The notes under the pieces: generated by a model
What the model saw: only the letters and a program-made list of their open reading frames with translations
Database searches by the model: none
What the model was told of the DNA's origin: nothing
DNA from: CAYLMM01 sp964384825
GTDB taxonomy: Bacteria; Krumholzibacteriota; Krumholzibacteriia; LZORAL124-64-63
NCBI GenBank assembly: GCA_964384825.1
Contig: CAYLMM010000013.1
Span: 1-53,802 of the forward strand
Length of the DNA: 53,802 nucleotides
Direction of reading: 5' to 3'
Shown: positions 8,015 to 18,300 of the stretch, one piece after another
Layout of the letters: each line of letters opens with the position of its first letter
How positions within the stretch are numbered: position 1 is the first letter of the stretch
Position numbers and translations under genes: made by a program

Positions 8015-8083
8015 GATGCGATCCTTTGACTCAGGCTCAGCCTGTTTCCGATCCGGCCCGGGCATTCCCGGACCGCCGTCCGC

Positions 8084-9409
8084 TCAATTCAGGCGGAAGA
8101 CGATGGTGATCACCCCCCACTGCTCGGTCATGGGCTGGCCGCCGGGCAGGGGTTCGAAGCGGAATTCACGGATGGCCGCCATCGCCGACCGGTTCAGGTC
8201 GCGATGCGCCGAGGTCTGTTCGAAGTAGACGTTGTCCTTCACGCGGCCGTCGGGCATCACGGTGAAATGGACCGCGACCACGCCCTCCCAGCCGTTGCGC
8301 TTGGCGGCCTCGCTGTATTCGAGCTGCGGCGCGTGCAGGATCTTGCGGCCCACGATCTGGCCGCTGACGGTCATCGAGACGCCCTTGCCGCCGTCGACGG
8401 CCGCCGATTCGACCGGCGCGGTGCGGGCCTCGCGGGAGGCCGAGGCCTTCTCGACGATGGCCGCCGAAGCCGCGCCCCGGGGAGCGGCCTTGCGGCCGGA
8501 AAGGGCGCCGCCGCCCCCGCCGCCGCCGGCCCCGTAATCGAGGATCGTGCGGCGGCCCGTGCGTTCGCCCGCGGCCGAAGAGGCCGAAGCCGCGATGTCG
8601 ACCTTGGCCTCGGCGGGACCCCGGCGCTGCTCCTTGAAGCCGCCCTCGGGGATCAGGGCGGCGACCGAACCCTGGTAGGCCTCCTTGCCCGCCTCGAGCT
8701 GCCCGCCGACCAGATCCGGGTTTCCGCCCTCGACGCCGCCGGTGGGCAGCTGCAGGGCCATGCGACTGCCCGAACCGCCGCCGGAAACGTCGAAATCGAC
8801 GTCGTCGAGATTCAGCTTGCTTTTGCGGCCGACCAGCGACTGGGTCTGGGCGTCGAACTTCTGCGCCGGCTGCTTCGACTGCAGCGCCGGCGCGCCGACA
8901 TCGGCCGAAAGCGCCTGCTTGTTGCGCAGGTTCTCGGCGCCGACGACCGGTGTCGAGGCGTCGGCGAACTTGCGCGACGTCAGATGCACCGACGATTTCA
9001 GCTGCGCCCGCGGCTGCTGGGGCGTCTTCAGATCGGGGGCCTTCACGTCGGCGGCCAGCGTGCGCTTCGGCAATGCCGGCCGGGTCATCGGCAAGCTCCT
9101 CTGCTTGAGCAGGGGCTTGCTCTGGACCTTGGAATCGTCGACCGCCTTCTCGGGCTCCGGCGCGGCCTCGGGTTCGGCCTTGGGCTGCGGCGCGGGCCGC
9201 GTCTTGAGCCGGACCTTCTCGGCCACGTCCTCGCCGTAGCGCGACTCGATGTAGGCGATCTCGGTCAATTCGTCCACGACCTGGTTCACCGACGAGGCGC
9301 CCATGCGCATCACCAGCAGCAGGAACAGCAGCAGGGCCCCGTGGACCGCGATGCTGACCCCGAACCCGCCGCCGGTGGCGGCGCGGCGGCTGACGGCGGA
9401 TCTCATCAT
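8084..9409 (-). CDS. tonB: TonB/TolA-like energy transducer
   Basis: A 441-aa protein. One N-terminal membrane anchor (FGVSIAVHGALLLFLLLVMR, residues ~15-35, with the SxxxH anchor pattern) precedes a long Pro/Ala/Lys-rich periplasmic spacer, residues ~70-340. The spacer includes a Gly run in DYGAGGGGGGGALSG. A TonB C-terminal domain follows at ~350-441, with LEYSEAAKRNGWEGVVAVHF, VMPDGRVKDNVYF and AAIREFRFEPLPGGQP. TonB couples the ExbB/ExbD proton channel to outer-membrane partners. The spacer is longer than in E. coli TonB (239 aa) and closer to TolA length. It overlaps the upstream exbD by four bases. It may serve the operon's own outer-membrane partners, the TonB-dependent receptor at 29044, or both. 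Confidence 0.92.
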   Translation of the reverse strand: MMRSAVSRRAATGGGFGVSIAVHGALLLFLLLVMRMGASSVNQVVDELTEIAYIESRYGEDVAEKVRLKTRPAPQPKAEPEAAPEPEKAVDDSKVQSKPLLKQRSLPMTRPALPKRTLAADVKAPDLKTPQQPRAQLKSSVHLTSRKFADASTPVVGAENLRNKQALSADVGAPALQSKQPAQKFDAQTQSLVGRKSKLNLDDVDFDVSGGGSGSRMALQLPTGGVEGGNPDLVGGQLEAGKEAYQGSVAALIPEGGFKEQRRGPAEAKVDIAASASSAAGERTGRRTILDYGAGGGGGGGALSGRKAAPRGAASAAIVEKASASREARTAPVESAAVDGGKGVSMTVSGQIVGRKILHAPQLEYSEAAKRNGWEGVVAVHFTVMPDGRVKDNVYFEQTSAHRDLNRSAMAAIREFRFEPLPGGQPMTEQWGVITIVFRLN

Positions 9410-9813
9410 GGCGCCGCCTCCTCGGACGTCTTGCCGGTCGCGATGGCGATCCGCGGCGCCTTGGCCGCCTCGACCTCCGCGATCAGCCGCTCCACGTCGC
9501 CGTAGAGCAGATCCTTGTCGGCCTTGACCACCGCCACGGCGTCGGGATTCTCCTCGAACAGTGGCGTCAGCATCGAACGCACCTGGTCCAGGGCCACCTC
9601 GTCCTCGCCGAGGTAGATCTTGCCGTCGAGGGTGAAGATGATCTCGGTCTTCTCGGTGTCGTCCATCTGGTGCGCCCGCGCCTCGGGCAGGGCCACCTCG
9701 TGCTCGGTGTCGTTGAGGAAGGGCGAGATGATCATCAGCGTCAGCACGACGACCAGCGACACGTTGATCACAGGCACCACGTCGACCTTGTTCTCGAAGC
9801 GGTAGACCTTCAT
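9406..9813 (-). CDS. exbD: ExbD/TolR paralog lacking the conserved membrane Asp
   Basis: A 135-aa protein with a single N-terminal membrane segment and a periplasmic ExbD domain. The membrane entry reads VDVVPVINVSLVVVLTLM. In ExbD/TolR the aligned motif is P-x-x-D-V, where the Asp carries protons and is essential; here codon 17 is AAC (Asn). The neighbouring paralog keeps the Asp. The periplasmic part has FTLDGKIYLGEDEVALDQV and AVAVVKADKDLLYGDVERLI, typical of the family. It overlaps exbD copy 1 and tonB by four bases on each side, so translation is probably coupled. It may be the non-protonated half of an ExbD heterodimer or a structural subunit. Confidence 0.88.
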   Translation of the reverse strand: MKVYRFENKVDVVPVINVSLVVVLTLMIISPFLNDTEHEVALPEARAHQMDDTEKTEIIFTLDGKIYLGEDEVALDQVRSMLTPLFEENPDAVAVVKADKDLLYGDVERLIAEVEAAKAPRIAIATGKTSEEAAP

Positions 9814-10241
9814 CGCGCCTTCTCCTTCTTGTTCAGCAGGGCAAGGCTCTTCGCGCCGCCGGCCTTGGCCGCGTCGAGGACGAAGACGACCTCGTCGAGC
9901 TTCACGTAGTCGCTGGGCACGATGACGACCGTCTTCTCCATCCGCGCCGCCAGTTCGGTCCGCAGACCCTGTTCGAGATCCTCCGGCAGCACGGCGTCGC
10001 CGTTGAGGGTCAGCCCGTCGGTGGTCACCGCGACCGTCAGCAGTTCCTGCTGATCGTCGGCGGTGGTGCTGACCACGGTCGAACTGGCCTCGGCGCGCGT
10101 CGCGTTGACCTGGATCCCGTTGCCCAGGATGGCGGGCATCGTGATCAGGAAGACGACGATCAGGGTCGTGGTCACGTCGGCCAGAGGAGTGATGTTGGCA
10201 TCGTTCTGGCCGCGCATGGCCGATCGTTTCACGCCGGACAT
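9810..10241 (-). CDS. exbD: ExbD/TolR family proton-channel subunit
   Basis: A 143-aa protein with a short cytoplasmic N-terminus, a membrane segment (ANITPLADVTTTLIVVFLIT) and a periplasmic domain. The Asp at residue 22 matches the essential proton-carrying Asp of ExbD/TolR. The periplasmic part includes TVAVTTDGLTLNGDAVLPED and VVIVPSDYVKLDEVVFVLDA. In the known complex, two ExbD chains sit inside an ExbB pentamer and use the proton gradient to drive TonB. The gene lies 16 bases after exbB and overlaps the second exbD by four bases. Being followed at once by a paralog without the Asp is the unusual point. Confidence 0.93.
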   Translation of the reverse strand: MSGVKRSAMRGQNDANITPLADVTTTLIVVFLITMPAILGNGIQVNATRAEASSTVVSTTADDQQELLTVAVTTDGLTLNGDAVLPEDLEQGLRTELAARMEKTVVIVPSDYVKLDEVVFVLDAAKAGGAKSLALLNKKEKAR

Positions 10242-10257
10242 GAGATTCCCCCCGGAC

Positions 10258-10992
10258 CTAGTAGTTGCTGGCGACGGGCTCGCCCTCGACGACCGAGGCC
10301 GCCGCGATGATCTCTTCTGCGTCGTTGGCGGCGGCGGGCTTGGCGGCCGCGTGAGCCGCGGATTTCTTGCCCTTCACCAGCATCTGGTGGACCATCAGGA
10401 AGAACTCCTCTCGGACGTCCTCGAGCTCGATGATCCGCGTGCGGATCCGGCGCACGTAGAGGTTGAAGAAGATGGTCGCGATGACCGCCACCACGATGCC
10501 GGCCGCGGTGGTCAGCAGGGCCTCGGAGACGCCCATGGCCACGACCGCGCTGCCGCCGGCACCGGTGCGCGCGATATCGGCGAAGGCCCGGATGATGCCG
10601 ATCACCGTACCGAGCAGACCGAGCAGGGGCGCGATGTTGCTGATGGTCCCGAGCACGCTCAGGTTCTGCTCCATCTCGACCTGCTCGACCTCGATGGCGG
10701 TGTTGAACCGCTGCTGCAGTTCGCCCCGGTCCATCTCGAGGTGCTTGAGGCAGTGGCTCAGGACCCTGCCCGCGGAACCGCGCTGGCGGTTGCAGTAGTC
10801 GAAGGCCCCGGCCATGTCCACGCGCTTCATGTAGGGCGCCAGGCCCTCCATGAACTTCTTCACGTCACAACGCGTGCGCAGGAAGTACAGCCCCCGCTCG
10901 ACGGCGTAACCGACGGCGACGACCGACATCAGAACCAGCGCCACCATCGTCGGCGAGCCGAGAAACAGGTCTTTGAGAGACATTCCCATCAT
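10258..10992 (-). CDS. exbB: MotA/TolQ/ExbB proton channel protein
   Basis: A 244-aa inner-membrane protein. The first membrane segment is near residues 12-30 (SPTMVALVLMSVVAVGYAVE). The second and third fall in the classical ExbB/TolQ block: ISNIAPLLGLLGTVIGIIRA, GVSEALLTTAAGIVVAVIAT and FFNLYVRRIRTRIIELED. The TVxG and EALxxTxxGxxxAIP-type motifs and the Thr residues lining the pore are kept. The C-terminal tail is Ala-rich and cytoplasmic. It forms the pentameric channel around ExbD. The start is ATG 10992 or the nearby 10989 or 10983; AAGGGG lies upstream. It follows the TPR gene by 30 bases. Confidence 0.95.
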   Translation of the reverse strand: MMGMSLKDLFLGSPTMVALVLMSVVAVGYAVERGLYFLRTRCDVKKFMEGLAPYMKRVDMAGAFDYCNRQRGSAGRVLSHCLKHLEMDRGELQQRFNTAIEVEQVEMEQNLSVLGTISNIAPLLGLLGTVIGIIRAFADIARTGAGGSAVVAMGVSEALLTTAAGIVVAVIATIFFNLYVRRIRTRIIELEDVREEFFLMVHQMLVKGKKSAAHAAAKPAAANDAEEIIAAASVVEGEPVASNY

Positions 10993-11022
10993 GATGTGCC
11001 ATTCCCCTTGTTTGGCGCCGGC

Positions 11023-14000
11023 CTACTGTCCGGCTGTCTGATTGGCCTGGATCTCCGCGATTCGGCCCTGCGCCATCGCGGTCCACTCCGGATTTCCATC
11101 GGCTTTGATGATCTGCTGATAGGCCTGGATGGCGGCTGGCCAGTCCCCCCGATCCTCGCTCAGCTGCCCGATCTGGGCCAGGCTGGCGATGCGGAACGGG
11201 GCGCCCGGCGAACCAACGCCGGCGGCCGTCTCGTAGGCGGAAAGGGCATCCCCGATCCGGCCCATCTTCTCGTAGCATTCCCCGCGGCGGAATCCGATCT
11301 CCTCGGGGCCGGCCTCGCCGGCCGTTTCCGCCTTGGCGTAGGCTTCCAGGGCGTGGGTGTAGTCGCCCATCTCGTCCTGGTAGAGCGTCGCGATCTGATA
11401 CCAGAGTCCCGACGCGTTCTCGTGATCGGGGTAGTCGGCGATGAACCACATGAGCGTGCCGATCGCCGACGGCCAATCCTCGAGTTCCTGGTAGCACAGG
11501 GCGGCGTTGAAGAGCGCCAGGGGCGCGTACTCGCAGCCGGGATCCTGCTCGGTCAGCAATTCGTAGGTGGTCGCCGCGGTCTCGAAGCTCTCCTGCTTGA
11601 ACAGCACCGTGCCCGCGCGGAACCTCGCCAGGGCGGCCAGTTCGTGGTCGGGGTTGGTGGTCGCGAAGTTGCGGAACCCCGCGAGGGCCTGATCCAGCTG
11701 TTCCATGCGGTAGTAGCTTTCCGCCAGGTAGAAGAGCGCGCCGGGGCTGCTCTCGCTGTCCGCGTATTCCAGGGTGACCTTCTCGAAAGCCTTGGCGGCC
11801 GCCTCGTATTTCTCTTCGGCGAAGAAATCCTGACCTTTAGTCCAGTAGAAATCGGCGGCCATCGGGCTGTCGGGACGTTGCGCGACGTATTCCTCGATGT
11901 CGCGCCCGCTGCGGTAGAAGCACGACTGGATGCCGAGTTCGGCGTCCTCGACACGGGCGTCCTCGGGGAACCGGTCGAGGAAGGCGCCGAAGGCCGCGAT
12001 GGCCGCATCGTCGGCCTGCAGGTTGTAATGGCAGTTGGCGATGCCGAACGCGGCGTCGGCGGCGTGGGCGCCTTCGGGGAACCGCGAGAGCAGCGTCTTG
12101 TAGGTGCCGCTCGCCGCGGCGAATTCGCCCAGGCCGAACTCCGTGTCGGCGACCCTGTAGACGGCCTCCTGGACCTCGGGCGCATCGGGATGGTCGGCGA
12201 TCAGCTGCTTCCACACAGCCACGGCCTGCTCGTAGTACTGAAGCCTGTAGTAGCAGTCGCCCTGGTTCAGCATGGCGGCGGGAGCCTCCTCGCCGTCGGG
12301 ATGCTTCTCCAGGAATTCGGTGAAGTGCTGCAGGGCGTCCTCGTACTTGTGCTGGTTGAAGTAGAGCGAGCCCACGGCCAGGGAGTTCTCGCCCTCCTCG
12401 CTGTCGGCGTTGGCCAGGGCCAGCAGGAACTTCTCCTGCTCGGCGAGGGCGAGATCGTACTCGTCCATCTGGCTGTAGCCGGCGACCATCCCCTGCAGGC
12501 TGGCCACCGCGACGTTGCTGCGCGGGTATCCGGTCAGCACCAGCCGGAACATGCCCACCGCCTCGCGGTAGAGGCCCTGGGCGTAGTAGGCCTCGCCGAG
12601 GTAGTAGTAGGTCCGGGCACGCCAATCGCTCGGCGTGGGCAGCAGACGGTTGGCGATGAAGTGGTAGTTGGTGATCAGCCGGTCGAACTGCGCCAGGTCG
12701 AAGTAGGCGGTCGTGGCCAGGAACAGCGCCCGCTCGCCGACGTCGGTGTTGACGTACTGGTCCATCACGTTCTGGAAATCGCGGATGGCGAGCTCGTATT
12801 CCTCGAGCCGGTAATGGCTGAATCCCTTCAGGACCCCGACCCGGGCGCCGAGATGGTCGCCGGGGTACTGCTGGAAGAACTGTTTGGCCATCAGGACGGC
12901 CTGGTTGTAGTTCTCCTCGGCGACGTAGGCGTAGATGATCTTGTGCATCGCCGCGCTGGCCACCGGGTTGTCGGGGAAGCGCTTGACGACCTCGGTGAAC
13001 GAGAAGATCGCGTGCGAGGGGCGTTCGAGATCCATCCACGCCAGGCCGGCCAGGTAGTTCGCCTCGGCGCAGATCTCGGCCTCGGGATGGGCGTCGCAGA
13101 GGTCCTCGACCTGCCTGATGCAGTCGTTGTGGGCCTTCTCGCGGTAGGAGATGCAGGCCAGTTTGTACAGGGCCGTCGGCACGTGGCGGCTCTCGGGGTG
13201 CTCCTCGATGAAGGTCTTGTAGCTGCGCCGCGCGATGCGGTTCTGGCCGCTGTCGTAGAAGGCGTCGGCGATGCTGAACGAGATGTCCTCGGCCAGCGGG
13301 CTGTCCGGGAAGCGCCGCTGGGCCTGACGGAAGCGCTGGATGGCCAGGATGTACTGGCCGGTCGCGTCGTAGCACCGGCCCAGGAAGTACAGGCCGCGGT
13401 CGGTCTTGACGTCCTCGAAGAGCGCGATCGCCTCGTCGTAGCGTTCGGCCTGGTAGGCCAGCACGCCGAGGGCGAACTTCACGGCCGGCAGATCGCGGTA
13501 GCCGGGCCGCGATTCGAGCAGCTTCTCGTAGGACCGCTCCAGGCCCTCCCAGTCGCCGGTGATGACGTAGGTCTGCCCCAGGTCGAAGAGGGTCTCGCCC
13601 TCGAGGAAGACGCCCGAATAGTCGGCCAGCAGCGTGTTGAAGGTCCGCACCGCCTCGTCGAAGCGGCCCAGGTTGAACAGGCATTCGCCGGTCCTGAGCA
13701 GGACGCTGGCCTCGAGATAGCGGCTGCGTCCGTCGTGCTCGAAGACCTGCTCGTATTCCATCAGGGCGCCGTGGCTGTCCCCGGAGAAGAAATAGCATTC
13801 GGCGAGCATGAAGCGTGCTGCGGCGGCCCGCGGGCTCTTGCGATACTCGTTCAGGAAGAGCTGATACTGCTGCATGGCGCCGGCCTTGTCCTTGTCCTGG
13901 ACGAAGGATCGGCCCGCGGCGGCCCAGAGATCATCCTCTCCGGGAACGAGCATCTCCTCGTCGGCCGCGCAGGCGGCGGCCGACAGAAGCAGGATCAGGA

Positions 14001-14028
14001 CGGCTGCCGAAGCGAAGATGCGTTTCAT
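11023..14028 (-). CDS. Large exported TPR-repeat protein (CpoB/YbgF-like)
   Basis: A 1001-aa protein with an N-terminal signal sequence (MKRIFASAAVLILLLSAAAC). The Cys at residue 20 could be a lipidation site, but the AAAC context is a poor lipobox. The rest is almost entirely ~35-residue helical repeats of TPR type, such as ESRHVPTALYKLACISY, AEEKYEAAAKAFEKVTLEY and YEDALQHFTEFLEKHPDGEE. I estimate more than 20 repeats. The repeat style matches YbgF/CpoB and BamD. CpoB belongs to the Tol-Pal locus and links it to septal wall synthesis, and this gene also sits beside a TolQ/R/A-like set. It overlaps the upstream PorV-like gene by four bases. I infer a periplasmic scaffold; partners are unknown. 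Confidence 0.88.
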   Translation of the reverse strand: MKRIFASAAVLILLLSAAACAADEEMLVPGEDDLWAAAGRSFVQDKDKAGAMQQYQLFLNEYRKSPRAAAARFMLAECYFFSGDSHGALMEYEQVFEHDGRSRYLEASVLLRTGECLFNLGRFDEAVRTFNTLLADYSGVFLEGETLFDLGQTYVITGDWEGLERSYEKLLESRPGYRDLPAVKFALGVLAYQAERYDEAIALFEDVKTDRGLYFLGRCYDATGQYILAIQRFRQAQRRFPDSPLAEDISFSIADAFYDSGQNRIARRSYKTFIEEHPESRHVPTALYKLACISYREKAHNDCIRQVEDLCDAHPEAEICAEANYLAGLAWMDLERPSHAIFSFTEVVKRFPDNPVASAAMHKIIYAYVAEENYNQAVLMAKQFFQQYPGDHLGARVGVLKGFSHYRLEEYELAIRDFQNVMDQYVNTDVGERALFLATTAYFDLAQFDRLITNYHFIANRLLPTPSDWRARTYYYLGEAYYAQGLYREAVGMFRLVLTGYPRSNVAVASLQGMVAGYSQMDEYDLALAEQEKFLLALANADSEEGENSLAVGSLYFNQHKYEDALQHFTEFLEKHPDGEEAPAAMLNQGDCYYRLQYYEQAVAVWKQLIADHPDAPEVQEAVYRVADTEFGLGEFAAASGTYKTLLSRFPEGAHAADAAFGIANCHYNLQADDAAIAAFGAFLDRFPEDARVEDAELGIQSCFYRSGRDIEEYVAQRPDSPMAADFYWTKGQDFFAEEKYEAAAKAFEKVTLEYADSESSPGALFYLAESYYRMEQLDQALAGFRNFATTNPDHELAALARFRAGTVLFKQESFETAATTYELLTEQDPGCEYAPLALFNAALCYQELEDWPSAIGTLMWFIADYPDHENASGLWYQIATLYQDEMGDYTHALEAYAKAETAGEAGPEEIGFRRGECYEKMGRIGDALSAYETAAGVGSPGAPFRIASLAQIGQLSEDRGDWPAAIQAYQQIIKADGNPEWTAMAQGRIAEIQANQTAGQ

Positions 14029-15380
14029 CGATTCTCTCCCCCGTTGTCGCGATCCCCGGAGCCGCTGATATCGATCCGGATGGGGGTCCGGGTCCGGTTC
14101 CGGAAGCTGAGGATCTCCACGCTGACGGCGTGATCCCAGATCTGGCCGAGTTCATCGACGATCGACATGACGGCCTGGTAGCGGCCGTCGCCGACCAGTC
14201 GCCCGTTCTCGTCCTCGCCGCCCCAGGTGATCGATTCGGAAGGCGAGCCCTTGCCCTTCAGCTGCCGGACGAGTTCGCCCCGTCCGTCCATGATGTCCAG
14301 GCTCCAGGATTTGATCTTCCCGTTGACCGCCGTGCTCACGTCGAAGGTGACGTTGCGCTCGTTGCCCGCCGGGCTGAAGCGTTCGCGATCGGCCTTGATC
14401 CTGATCCCGTCCGGCACGCCGAAGCGCATCGTCGCCCCGAGCACCGAGGTCGAGCCGAGATCGTGCGAGACGTAGGCGTAGTCGACCTGCCAGTTCTGGT
14501 ATCGGAACCCGCCGCCGAAACTGTACTCCTCGCGCACCGAGTCGTAGCCGCACCGCAGGGCCACGTTCCGCAGAACCCACGATTCGACGCCGCCCTGGAA
14601 CTTCAGATCCATTTCCTCGGTCTTCAGGATGTCGGCGATCATCAGCAGCCGGTTGTTGAAGAACCGCAGGGCGCCGCCCGCCCGGAGAGTGCGGGCCATC
14701 TTCTCGGGCTCCTGGTCGAGGGTGATCTCCGGGGCGACCAGGTTCTGCACCGACACGCCCAGGCCCAGGTGACGGTTGGGCCGCAGGTAGAATCCCGCGT
14801 CCACGCCGATCCCGCTGCCGGAGTAGCCGTCGATGTCCTGGCTGACCGACTTGCCGGTCACGCCCCAGCCCATGCGGCTGTTGCCGACCGCGTAGCTGAT
14901 CGAGATCACGCCTTCCTTCTCCGAGAACTCCTCGCCGATGTCCTCGAAAAGGCTGGTCCGCTCGAATTCGCCGGAGCTGACGAACGCGCCGCTGAAGGCG
15001 AAGGTGCCCATGCTCTCGGTCGGAACGCCGAACGAGAGGAAGGAGTACTGCGTGTCCTCGAAGAGCTTGGCGTTCATCGCCGTCAGCTCCATCGTGCGCA
15101 GCTGCGAAAGGCCGGCCGGATTCCAGTAGGCGGTGGCGGCGTCGTCGCCCAGGGCGCCGCCCGCGCCGCCCAGGGCCAGGCTGCGGGCGCTGCTGCCGAA
15201 CCGCATGAACGCCCCCGGAGCCCCTGCGTCGTAGGACGCGAAGGAACTGCGGGCGAACACCGCGATCAGGATCAGCAGCAGCAGTACGGCTCCGAAGCGC
15301 AGCAGGCGCCATCCCGGCGCCCCGGTGCGCCTGGGACCGCGATCCAGTGCCTTGTCGTAGCTCTCGACGTGGGTACCCAT
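14025..15380 (-). CDS. PorV/PorQ-like outer-membrane protein with FlgD Ig domain
   Basis: A 451-aa protein. An unusually long N-region (~27 residues) precedes a hydrophobic stretch (LLRFGAVLLLLILIAVFA). The mature part then opens with FMRFGSSARSLALGGAGGAL and ATAYWNPAGLSQL. This is the UPF0164/PorV-PorQ signature found in FadL-like barrels, including the T9SS component PorV. Alternating beta strands run to about residue 335. The C-terminal ~100 residues form a FlgD-type Ig domain, with WSLDIMDGRGELVRQLKGKG and ITWGGEDENGRLVGDGRYQA. RBS: GGAG with ~7-base spacing. It starts 10 bases after the giant gene and overlaps the TPR gene, so it probably acts with both. A role in displaying the giant protein is inference. 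Confidence 0.85.
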   Translation of the reverse strand: MGTHVESYDKALDRGPRRTGAPGWRLLRFGAVLLLLILIAVFARSSFASYDAGAPGAFMRFGSSARSLALGGAGGALGDDAATAYWNPAGLSQLRTMELTAMNAKLFEDTQYSFLSFGVPTESMGTFAFSGAFVSSGEFERTSLFEDIGEEFSEKEGVISISYAVGNSRMGWGVTGKSVSQDIDGYSGSGIGVDAGFYLRPNRHLGLGVSVQNLVAPEITLDQEPEKMARTLRAGGALRFFNNRLLMIADILKTEEMDLKFQGGVESWVLRNVALRCGYDSVREEYSFGGGFRYQNWQVDYAYVSHDLGSTSVLGATMRFGVPDGIRIKADRERFSPAGNERNVTFDVSTAVNGKIKSWSLDIMDGRGELVRQLKGKGSPSESITWGGEDENGRLVGDGRYQAVMSIVDELGQIWDHAVSVEILSFRNRTRTPIRIDISGSGDRDNGGENR

Positions 15381-15390
15381 GGCCCGTCTC

Positions 15391-18300
15391 CTATTTCACC
15401 ACCGCGATCTTGCGGCGGATGTCGAATCCCTTGCCGGTGATCCGGCAGATGTAGCCTCCGTTGGCGACCACGTCGCCTTCGCCGTCGCGACCGTCCCAGG
15501 TGAACTGGTTGGTCGTGCCGGCGCGGGCGTCGATGGTCTCGGTCATCACCCGGGCTCCGTAGAGATCGTAGATGACCATCTGGGCCGGACCGTCCTCGGG
15601 CGCGTTGAACAGGATCAGCGTCGACGACGAACCGGCCCGGAAGGGATTGGGGCGGTTGGTGATCGTCTTGCCCTCGGCCAGCGGTTCGGTGGTGTACAGG
15701 TTGACCGTGCGGGTCACCTCGCGGACGCCCGTCTGCTCCTCGGCGAAGAAGCGCAGCACGTGCAGGCCGGAATCGGCCGGGATCAGGTCCGCCAGCGTGA
15801 ACGGTCCGTCGTAGGCGGTGGCCGGCAGAACGCCGTCGGCTCCGTCCACGTCCAGATAGACCGCCCGGATCCCGCCCGGCGCGTCGGTATGGGGCGTGAG
15901 CGTGATCCTGGTGTCGAACGAGATGTAGACGCCGTCGGCGTATTCGTCGGCCACGCCGTCGTAGGTGATCTCGGTCGACGGCGGCCCGGCGACAAGCAGT
16001 TCGCGCTGTTCGGGAGCCAGACCGTCGCAGGACACCTGCAGCAGGACGTTCTCGGTCGCGTCGAGCGAGGCGTGCATGGCCGCCACGGCGGTGCCGTCGG
16101 TTCGGGTATCGACGGCCGTCGCCGCCTCGAGCATCGGCCCGACCGTGGCGTCCCCGGACAGGATCGCGAACGCGACCGACCGGCCCACGATCGGATTGCC
16201 GATCGCGTCGCGGATGTCGGCGGTGATCGCCAGGACGTCGCCCGGCCTCATGACGCCCGGATAGACCCCGCCGTCGGCGGCATTCAGGGTGACGGTCATG
16301 GTCGCGGGCGCGGCCGGCAGGACGGTGATCCGCTCGCTCTGGACCACGCCTCCATCCTCGTCCTCGACCCGCAGGAAGATCACTTCCGCCCGGTCGTAGC
16401 TCTGGCTGGGGATATCGGCCACGCCGGATTCGGTCGCGCCGTACTGGTAGGCCAGGGTGCCGGCGGGCGACAGCGTGGGATCGGGCCGGTCCTCGCCGGT
16501 CCAGGCGCTGACCGCGGTCAGGGTGAACGCCATGTCGGCCGAGGTGACCAGCATCCCGGTGTCGCCGTCGATCCGGCGCACGGTCATCGGCCAGGTCTCG
16601 CCGGCGACGACGGTGTCGGGAGCGGCGATCTCGTAGAGGACGCTCTCGGGCACCATCGTCAGCACGCCGCTGACGCCGGTGCGGCCGATCGCGTCCTCGA
16701 CCCTGATCACGATCTCCTCGCTGATCCCGTAATGCTCGTGATCGATGACCGCGACGCCCGAGACCAGGCTGCCGGAGACCACGCCCAGCTCGCCGGTGGC
16801 GGCGGACCAGTCGGGCTTCAGGGCCGTGAGCGTGAAGTCGCCGCCCGCGGGCACGACCGCGCCGGTCTCGGGATCGACCAGCGTCACGGTCAACGCGAAG
16901 GTCGAGGGCGGACCGGTGGTGATCACGGCCGGATCGGGCAGCTCGACGGCGTAGACCGCGTCGCGGACCGGGATGTCGACGACGCCGGTCGCCGCCGCGG
17001 GAGTCTCGCCGTCGGAGGCGTAGAGCGACACCATGCCGGATCCCGCGAGCGAGATCTCGATGGTGCGCGAACCGCCGATGAACGAGGCCGAGACGTCGCC
17101 GGGATCGACGAAGCCCAGCCATTCGGAAACCGAGGCTTCGAGCTGGATGCTGCCGGAGTCCAGCGTGGTCACGGGGTTGAAGTACTGGTCCACGGCCCTC
17201 ACTTCGACCGGGAAGGGAACCCCCACATGCTGCACTTCGGGCGCGCCGGTCTTGCCGGTGCCGCCGGTCGCCCCGATCGCGGCGATCTCGCCGGGAGCCA
17301 GGATCTGCAGCTGCTTGAACCCGTCGGGCAGCATGCGGCAGGTGTTGCTCACGCCCGTCACGCCGTCCTCGTCGCTGATCCGGACGTAGATCTCCTCGGC
17401 CAGGGTGTAGGTCTGGTCGAAGGCGCTGTAGCCGTCGATCAGGTTCTGCTGGTGGATGCCGTATTCGCCGGCCGCGGCCGCCCCGGTGACGGCCGAGAGG
17501 ATCTCGATGTCGAAGCGGCCGTCCTGGGTCACGACCCGGTTGCCGGTGTTGCTGTCCTTGAGTTCGACGACCAGCGGGAACGAGGCGGGTCCGCCGACCG
17601 GGGCCGAGACCGGAATCGTCACCTCGTAGTAGAGGCCGCCGGTCTGCATGGCGATCACGTCGCTGACGATCTCGCGGCCGTAGTCGTCGACCATGCGCAC
17701 GATGATGTCCTCGAGCGCGCTGTAGCTCTGGTTGTTGATCACCGCGACGCCGTTGACCAGGCCGGCCGAGGTCACGCCGAGCTCGCCGCTGGCCAGGGAG
17801 TGGTCGGCCCGCAGCGGCTCGAGGGTCAGCTGGTTGAAGGCCGAGGGCTGCGGCGATCCGGTCAGCGGATCGACCAGACGGATGGTCATGGCGAAACCGG
17901 GAATCGGCCCGGTGGTCGCGACGGCGGGAACGTCGATCTCGTAGAAGTAGGGATCGACCAGCGTGACGACCGTCGCCTGGGCCGGAACCGACGGATCGTC
18001 CGCATCGGTCGCGGTGACGGTCACCGGCCCGGCCTGGGTCAGGAAGGCCGAGAAGGTGCGCTCGCCGTTGACGAAGGCTGCATCGTTGACGTCGGGGTTG
18101 CCGGCGATGGAGAACGACCCGTCCGTGGCCTCCAGATGGATGCGTCCGGTCGCGATGTCGGTCGCCGGGTTCCAGTGCTGATCCACCGCCCGGACGGTGA
18201 TCGGGAAGGTCTCGCCCGGACGCTGCGAATCGGGCGTGCCCGACTTGCCGGTGGCGGCGTAGGCGGGGTCGCCGGGGTGCGTGGTCTCGCCCGGAGCCAG

